This document shows positions 45,067 through 50,249 of a DNA stretch of 50,249 nucleotides, one piece after another (position 1 is the first letter of the stretch; each line of letters opens with the position of its first letter). The DNA comes from JAUXFK01 sp034189035 (GTDB lineage Bacteria; Desulfobacterota; UBA8473). The stretch spans positions 1 through 50,249 of the forward strand of contig JAXHVA010000024.1 of NCBI GenBank assembly GCA_034189035.1, given 5' to 3'. Under the pieces are notes generated by a model. It was not told where the DNA came from, ran no database searches, and worked only from the letters and a program-made list of their open reading frames with translations. The position numbers and the translations under genes are program-made.

Positions 45067-45804
45067 ATGTTTCAAAGCATAACAGCCATCTATTTCAGGG
45101 AGATGTTATTGTTAAGACGGAGGCTACCCAAGCAGATCCCTTCCTGGGCAGTATCGCCGCTTCTTTACCTCATCGCTTTCGGTTATGCCATGGGTCGGGA
45201 AGTGATAGTCGACGGACACTCCTATATGACGTTTCTGATCCCCGGTCTAGTGGCCATGAACAGCATGACACAGGCATTCGCCATTGGAATAGAAATCAAT
45301 GTGGCCCGGTTTTACTGGCATATCTTTGAAGAATTTCAGGCCGCCCCCATCAGCAATCTTTCTTATGTCTTGGGAGAGGTTATGGCCGGTATTACGCGCG
45401 CTATTCTTTCAGTACTGGTGATTCTGCTGCTTGGCGCCCTGTTCGATGTCTCTCTTTCATTAAATCCATATTTCTGGTTGGCTGTGATATTGAACGCCTT
45501 TGTGTTCGCCTCATTGGCCGTGGCGCTGGCCATGATAGTGAAGTCCCATGCGGATCAGGGGATGCTGACCAGTTTTATCATCACGCCCATGGCGTTTCTG
45601 GGGGGAACATTTTTTCCCATCGAAAAACTGCCTTTCTGGGCGCAAAAAATTCTCTATTTTTTGCCCCTTACCCATGCAGCGACGGCAATACGGACCGCCG
45701 CCCTGTACCGGAGGCCGGAATGGATTTCTTATGGAATACTGCTGATCATTGGTATGGTGTTTTTTTATATTGCCGTTTTTTGCGTGGAAAAAGCAAAAGA
45801 CTGA
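45067..45804 (+). CDS. ABC-2 family exporter permease
   Basis: 245 residues from the ATG at 45067 (GGAAGGA about 11 bases upstream); a TTG at 45046 overlapping the ATPase gene is an alternative start. Six membrane helices, with the ABC-2 signature LGGTFFPIEKLPFWAQKILYFLPLTHA near the end. It pairs with the preceding ATPase. It is the last intact membrane gene of the gap-free gene string. Confidence 0.87.
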   Translation: MFQSITAIYFREMLLLRRRLPKQIPSWAVSPLLYLIAFGYAMGREVIVDGHSYMTFLIPGLVAMNSMTQAFAIGIEINVARFYWHIFEEFQAAPISNLSYVLGEVMAGITRAILSVLVILLLGALFDVSLSLNPYFWLAVILNAFVFASLAVALAMIVKSHADQGMLTSFIITPMAFLGGTFFPIEKLPFWAQKILYFLPLTHAATAIRTAALYRRPEWISYGILLIIGMVFFYIAVFCVEKAKD

Positions 45805-45821
45805 CGCAATAACGACAACAT

Positions 45822-46330
45822 ATGAAAAAAGGACTTCTCATCGTCAAAACGGGTAACGGAAAAGGGGAAACAACATCAGCAATCGATCAGGCATTCCGGC
45901 TTATGGAGCGCTGTATGATCCAGTTCATCAAAGGATCATGAAAGTACTGCGAGTTGTACTCAAAGGATCGCTTTGATAGCCTGCTGGATTTTCACATCGT
46001 GGCAAAGGATTTACCTTTAAGTCCAACAACCTTGACGAAGATATCAAAATCGCCAGGGAGGAATAGAAAATTGCAAAAGCCTCCCTGACATCGGACAAGT
46101 ACTTCTTGGTCATTCTGGATGAATTCACCTATATTTTGAACTATGAATTTACCAGCATGGATGAAGTGATCGCATGTATTCAACAAAGGGAGCAAGATCT
46201 CCATGTGATTATCACCGGCAGGGACGCTCCCCGAGCCATTATTGAAACAGAGGACCTGGTTACTATCATGGAAGAAGTCAAACATCCGTTAAAAGCGGGT
46301 GTGAAAGCACAGAAAGAGATTGAATTTTAG
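45822..46330 (+). pseudogene. cobO: Decayed cob(I)yrinic acid a,c-diamide adenosyltransferase
   Basis: The translated pieces match BtuR/CobO: GLLIVKTGNGKG at the start, CMIQFIKGS, LLDFHIVAK, FTFKSNNLDEDIKIARE, VILDEFTYILNY, HVIITGRDAP and VKHPLKAGVKAQKEIEF. Lesions seen: TGA at 45939 where the family has Trp (KGSW), a frameshift near 45998-46010, TAG near 46067 again at a Trp position, a Walker A change from GKGKTT to GKGETT, and a likely short deletion before CMIQF. It cannot make an active enzyme. Its presence supports a corrinoid history for the operon. Confidence 0.88.
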
Positions 46331-46371
46331 ACGGATGACCGTTCATTAACTTGGGATAGATAGAGACAGCA

Positions 46372-46608
46372 ATGGATAACACAGGAAACAGAAATGCACC
46401 TGATATCGAAGAAAAACTTTGCCCGATCTGCGGGCAGCCTAACCGGTGTGGTGAGAAGGCTGTGGTAAATGGAATTACGCTTGAAAAATGCTGGTGCGCC
46501 TATGAGAAATTTCCTAAAGAGGCATTAAATCGTGTTCCGGGAGAAAAACGCGGCAAAGCCTGTATCTGTATCAACTGCCTGAATCGCTTCAAACAGGCTC
46601 TTCGATAA
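46372..46608 (+). CDS. Cysteine-rich CWC-family small protein
   Basis: 78 residues with CPICGQPNRCG, KCWC and ACICINCLNRF, the pattern of the Cys-rich CWC family, probably a zinc- or iron-binding protein of unknown role. The TAA stop overlaps the first possible ATG of the next frame. It appears intact although its neighbours on both sides are broken. Confidence 0.7.
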   Translation: MDNTGNRNAPDIEEKLCPICGQPNRCGEKAVVNGITLEKCWCAYEKFPKEALNRVPGEKRGKACICINCLNRFKQALR

Positions 46609-48409
46609 TGTCCATCCGAATTTTCTGCTTAGTGATCAACATTAGGAAGAAAAAGTTTATCATACAGATTTATACTATTACGGGTATGCGGCCGGTAAGG
46701 CGATGGCTGTCATATGCGGTTCTACTTGCTATTGTTTGCTGTGTCGGGTTCATCCCAATAACAGTGGCAGGTGCGGAAAAAAACGATAATATTGTGATCA
46801 CTGCAGATGAAATCAGCGTAATGAACGCCCATAAAATGGCCGATGTGTTCAACCACGTGCCTGGCGTAACCGCCGGAGACAGTTCCGTGGGCATTCATGG
46901 TTCATATAAAGTCAAAGTGTTCGTAGACGGCCGCCCGATTAACGATCCTACATCAGGGCACAGTGGTATCAACTGGGAATTAGTGTCACCAACGGATGTG
47001 GAACGTATCGAGATTCTGCGCGGCAAGGGCGGCATGCGTTATGGCCAGGATGCCTCCGGTGGCGTCATTCTCATAACCACCAAACAGGTCAAGAAGTCGG
47101 CCGGAAATATCAAGACTTACAGCGGCAACCATGAAACAGGATACGGATATGCCGGTGTCCAAGTGATATCCCGTAACTGGGCTATGGGCATCACCAGCGG
47201 CTATGAAACCACCGGAGGCTACAAGATCAATAATTACAAGGACCGTTACCAGACAGGCATAAAACTGGGCTACATCTTCGATAAAAGGAAACGTGTCATG
47301 TTTCTGGCAGATTACCTGGAAGACGAAAGAGGATCGAGCGGATTACCAGATTACCCCACACCTGATTATCAGAAATCCGCACAAAACACGAATCTGTCTC
47401 TTCAGACCAATTTAAATAACGTTACCAGCTCCGCCTTTTACAATAAAGGGAGCAATCACAATACCGATCCCGGCAGAGACTTGAATCAAAGACTTCGCGT
47501 CACTGAGTGGGGGGAAGATCTCTCCGCAACAATTACCAGTCGTTTTGGGAAATTAAATATCGGCGGAGGCTATCAGGCGGGCCTGGCTATAGGTACGACG
47601 TTTAAGGATCAGAGTGAGAGAACCGTTTCCGTCTTTGCCACCCAGTCGTTTAAATGGCCTTCAAAGCCACTGACATTCAGCCTGGGCCTGCGGGCTAATA
47701 TCAATTCAGCGTTTGATGATGCCATAAATCCAGAAATCAAGGCCATCTATAGTAAGGATCTGTGGCGCTTAACTGCGGTATTCAGCCGCACGAATAATAC
47801 CCCGTCTTTTCATCAGCGTTTTAACCGAACAAGTTCCACCCTGCCGAATCCGGACCTGGAAATGGAAACATCGGATAATTACAATATTGCACTATTTGTA
47901 GATCCCTACGCCAGTCTGTCCTTTAGCATGTCGATGTTTTACAAGCGTCTCAGTGACCGGATCACCTATGTTACCGGCGACAATGGGATGGGACAGTACC
48001 AGAATTTCGGCCTGGTGACCTACAGCGGTACTGATCTGTTTCATGGCAGGCCCATGAAAGATTCAAAATCAAAGGGAGTTATACCTACCTGGAAGCCAAA
48101 GATGACAACACGGGATTATGGCTGCCGGCCAAGGCAAAGCACAAGGCCGACTTGGATGTTTACTGGACGCCGTATCAGTTTCTTTCCATAATGCTGAGTA
48201 ATAAATACGTCTCCAGGGTTTATCGTAACAAGGACAATACCAAATCCGTGCCAGAATACACCCTTGCCGACTTCAGGGCTGCATACGCCTTTAAGCGTTT
48301 CAGCCTGTTCGGCGAAATAGAAAATATTTTCGATAAAACCTATTACTACAGCGATGGACTGCTAGCGCCGCCCAGAACCTGGATTGTCGGAATGAACTGG
48401 CGGATATAG
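46608..48409 (+). pseudogene. TonB-dependent receptor 3, split by a frameshift
   Basis: The first part (to about 48190) holds a signal-like segment from the Met at 46686, a TonB-box-like NIVITADEIS, a plug (VFNHVPGVTAGDSSVGIHG, VERIEILRGKGGMRYGQDASGGVILITT) and most of a barrel. Between about 48030 and 48065 the frame changes: the barrel continues in another frame (FKIKGSYTYLEAKDD, then YWTPYQFLSI) to the TAG at 48407-48409, ending FGEIENIFDKTYYYSDG and VGMNWRI. Joined, it is a full receptor of about 600 residues. A sequencing error is possible, but the decayed neighbours favour a real mutation. Confidence 0.8.
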
Positions 48410-48489
48410 TCAAGAAACAAGAGACTGGAGACAAGAAACAAGAAAAGGTATCGTTTCGCTCTATTATTAATTTATATTAGGAGTTCACC

Positions 48490-49105
48490 ATACACATTGT
48501 ATTTATTCATGGTTATATGTTTAATGTTTATTCCTCCGAGGTTGCTGAAATACTTTTGCAGGATGGGATCGACCTTCACCTTTTTTCCCCAGGTGCAATC
48601 TGCCGAAAAGGCAGCGGTATTCCTGAAAACAGAAGGCGCGGATATGGTTATCGGGCTGCTGTTTCAGGATCTGCCCCATCATGATGCGATTCTTGCATGT
48701 GCAGAAAAAATAAAACTGAGGGTTGGGCTCGGAGAAAATATACCGCCTGATTTTTCAACAGTTCCCGGGGAAAGAATCGCGGAGTTCGATCGTTACATGG
48801 CCGTTATCTACTGTATATAACTATGTGAAAAGGATCCGATATCTTGCACTATGCTGCAGCGCCGATGTCCCTTAAAACCCGCCTCAACCGGTCTCAGGAG
48901 TGATGGGGTATATCACTCGGACGCCACAGCCCTTTTTACAAGCGTCAATGAGTACCTTACATGGTGTGGCAACCGGATAAACAGCCGTCCCAAAACCCGT
49001 GATCGGCCGCGGATCAAAGATCTTTTAGTTGGCCTCCGCTACGCTTTGGCCAAAAAGCGGATCGAGGGGATGCCCATGGGGCCATGCAAGCTTACCCCCC
49101 TTTAA
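48490..49105 (+). pseudogene. Remnant of a second CobN-like gene (N-terminal part)
   Basis: An AGGAG site lies 6 bases before an ATA (48490) where a start ATG would be expected. Pieces in three frames line up in order with the N terminus of the intact CobN-like protein: IHIVFIHGY to LHLFSPG in the first frame; QSAEKAAVFLKTEGADMVIGLLF and FSTVPGERIAEFDRYMA in the second; then SDGVYHSDATALFTSVNEYLTW, which corresponds to HEGIYHPDMPGIPELYVYLKK. At least two frame changes separate them, and nothing of the remaining roughly 1000 residues follows. By-eye alignment only. Confidence 0.5.
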
Positions 49106-49220
49106 CACCGCTCATCCGCGGGCATTATGCCTTTTATTTTAATAGAAGATTCGTAGTTGTTGAAGAGCCAATTTCTATAAATTATATTTCACATAAATCT
49201 TAAATTTTATGGAGGAAATT

Positions 49221-49808
49221 ATGGCACAGAAAAAAATTCTAATGTTTGTTGGAGACTTTGTTGAAGATTATGAAGTTATGGTTCCTTTCCAAATGCTATT
49301 AATGGTAGGGCATAAAGTAGATGCTGTCTGTCCAGGCAAAAAGTCGGGGGATACAGTAAAAACAGCAATTCATGATTTTGAAGGTGATCAGACTTATTCT
49401 GAAAAAGCAGGTCATAATTTTCAAATTAATGCAGATTTTGAATCAGTAAAATCAAATGATTACGATGCATTAGTAATTCCTGGCGGACGTTCACCGGAAT
49501 ATTTGAGGTTAAATAAAAAAATAATAAAGCTAACTCAAGAATTTTTCAATGCAAATAAACCCATTGCAGCCATTTGTCACGGCCCACAGATTCTTGCAGT
49601 AGCGGGTATCCTCACAGGTAAATCCTGTTCAGCTTATCCAGCAGTAGGTCCGGATGTTGAGCAGGCAGGTGGAAAATGGATAGAAAATAATGCTACTTTT
49701 TCAAATGCTCATGTAGATGGCAATCTTATAACTGCACCAGCCTGGCCTGCACATCCAGAATGGATCAAAAAGCTTTTAGATGTCCTGAGTACAAAAATCG
49801 AGCTTTAA
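49221..49808 (+). CDS. DJ-1/PfpI-family protein (class I glutamine amidotransferase-like)
   Basis: 195 residues from the ATG at 49221, chosen because TGGAGGAAATT precedes it; an ATG at 49209 is the alternative. Cys119-His120 in AAICHGPQIL is the nucleophile elbow, with Glu15 in FVEDYE as the usual partner and IPGGRSPEYLR as the other hallmark. The family includes PfpI-type proteases, deglycase-like and stress proteins. The AT-rich base use matches the left flank, not the tetrapyrrole locus, so it probably lies outside the acquired block. Confidence 0.9.
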   Translation: MAQKKILMFVGDFVEDYEVMVPFQMLLMVGHKVDAVCPGKKSGDTVKTAIHDFEGDQTYSEKAGHNFQINADFESVKSNDYDALVIPGGRSPEYLRLNKKIIKLTQEFFNANKPIAAICHGPQILAVAGILTGKSCSAYPAVGPDVEQAGGKWIENNATFSNAHVDGNLITAPAWPAHPEWIKKLLDVLSTKIEL

Positions 49809-49857
49809 TAAAGATTTTAAATATGAATTTCTCTAGATCTATCTATGGTGCATAACA

Positions 49858-49911
49858 AATCAAGGATTAGTCCCGAGTTGAGAAACAAGAGCTCGGGACT
49901 AATCCTTGATT
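49858..49911. repeat. Perfect 20-bp inverted repeat
   Basis: AATCAAGGATTAGTCCCGAG at 49858-49877 and its exact reverse complement at 49892-49911, with a 14-base loop. It lies about 50 bases after the PfpI gene and has no T tract on the plus strand. It may act as a terminator or RNA stabiliser, or be a small mobile palindrome. Confidence 0.9.
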
Positions 49912-50039
49912 CAGGAAACCGCTGGCTATAGGGAAAAAGATTGAGAGTTTTCTAATAGAATAGAAGGACGGATTAGAGGAAAGATTCACAAAAACGCTAT
50001 AAAGTGAGCATCAATCTAACATCTAGACATTCATTGTAG

Positions 50040-50075
50040 AAAAAAACTGCTGATTAAGATGGTAAATAATCAGCA
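50040..50075 (-). terminator. Intrinsic terminator on the minus strand
   Basis: On the minus strand TGCTGATTA, a 10-base loop, TAATCAGCA, then GTTTTTTT. The T tract faces left, so it would end a minus-strand gene lying right of the window. Confidence 0.65.
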
Positions 50076-50191
50076 TTTGGGCACACGGGTACAATAAAGT
50101 ATACTCTTAATTTTTTGAGCCTCTTTAGTTAAGGCCTGCTGAATAAGCGTTAATGAGTTGATATATTTATTTATATGTGTTAATAGGTTGG

Positions 50192-50244
50192 CCGAAAGTG
50201 CAAGCAATTTTGCATGTTTCTTCAAAAACCCTTGCACCAATCGG
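50192..50244. repeat. Interrupted palindrome at the window edge
   Basis: CCGA-AA-GTGCAAG (50192-50204) can pair with CTTGCAC-CAA-TCGG (50231-50244): 11 pairs around a small internal loop. It may be part of a repeat or IS end cut by the window. Confidence 0.4.
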
Positions 50245-50249
50245 CGAAA

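Noticed and set aside
45939..46069. Possible recoding of TGA and TAG as amino acids in the cobO frame
   Set aside because: Both stops stand at Trp positions, but they are different codons, a frameshift lies between them and the Walker A Lys is lost. Simple decay explains all of this, and other genes in the window end normally at TGA and TAG.
48030..48065. Programmed frameshift in TonB receptor 3
   Set aside because: No slippery heptamer with a following stem was seen, and the neighbours are decayed.
48497..49105. Two independent small proteins of 107 and 84 residues
   Set aside because: They lack ribosome sites of their own and their segments line up in order with one CobN N terminus, so they are better read as pieces of one broken gene.
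1..50249. CRISPR arrays
   Set aside because: No series of evenly spaced direct repeats was seen anywhere in the window, and no cas genes are present.

Overview
The window looks like a chromosomal segment of a strictly anaerobic, Gram-negative bacterium, most likely a member of the Desulfobacterota (former Deltaproteobacteria). This is an inference from several genes: a two-subunit oxygen-sensitive 2-hydroxyacyl-CoA dehydratase/benzoyl-CoA reductase-type enzyme, a UbiD-UbiA-UbiX quinone cluster, three TonB-dependent outer-membrane receptors with a complete TonB/ExbB/ExbD energiser, a radical SAM enzyme, and a CobN/ChlI/ChlD-type chelatase. No ribosomal or other strong phylogenetic marker is present, so the placement is tentative.

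Layout. 0.37-2.8 kb (minus): two overlapping dehydratase subunits. 3.3-10.3 kb (plus): a CHASE2-type membrane cyclase, a very large exported NHL/fibronectin-III/transglutaminase-like/TPR protein, and three tandem paralogous small exported proteins. 10.7-12.4 kb (plus): a GT2 glycosyltransferase and a methyltransferase, ended by a bidirectional terminator. 12.6-15.5 kb (minus): pabC, pabB, pabA (p-aminobenzoate/folate). 15.6-18.6 kb (minus): ubiX, ubiA and ubiD homologues, probably for menaquinone. 19.1-21.2 kb: an exported LolA-like protein, tRNA-Arg(CCT) with its terminator, a weak hypothetical ORF and a transposase remnant, in AT-rich DNA.

21.2-49.1 kb is the centrepiece. One strong promoter (TTGACA-N17-TATTAT) is followed by two complete cobalamin riboswitches in series, each with its own intrinsic terminator. 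Downstream lies an almost gap-free plus-strand gene string of about 20 genes: TonB receptor 1; TonB receptor 2; a divergent CcsA-like/ResB-like pair; a BtuF/C/D-like ABC importer whose ATPase carries an extra C-terminal domain; a radical SAM/SPASM protein; a CobN-type chelatase; a DUF3450-TtpC-ExbB-ExbD-TonB-TPR energiser; two AAA+ chelatase subunits (ChlD- and ChlI-like); and an ABC-2 exporter with a histidine-rich tail. I read this as a dedicated system that energises outer-membrane uptake of a metallo-tetrapyrrole (corrinoid or haem-like), brings it across the inner membrane and then inserts, removes or exchanges its metal. The riboswitches favour a corrinoid link; the CcsA/ResB pair and the resemblance to the CobN-family HmuS of Bacteroidetes hmu loci favour haem. 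The sequence does not settle this.

The right end of the locus is decaying. It holds a cobO/btuR adenosyltransferase pseudogene (two nonsense codons, one frameshift, Walker A Lys changed to Glu), a CWC cysteine-rich small protein, a TonB receptor split by a frameshift, and a remnant of a second cobN-like gene. From about 24.0 to 49.1 kb the DNA looks GC-richer than both flanks, suggesting acquisition as a block. The window ends with a DJ-1/PfpI-family gene, a perfect 20-bp inverted repeat and further palindromes.
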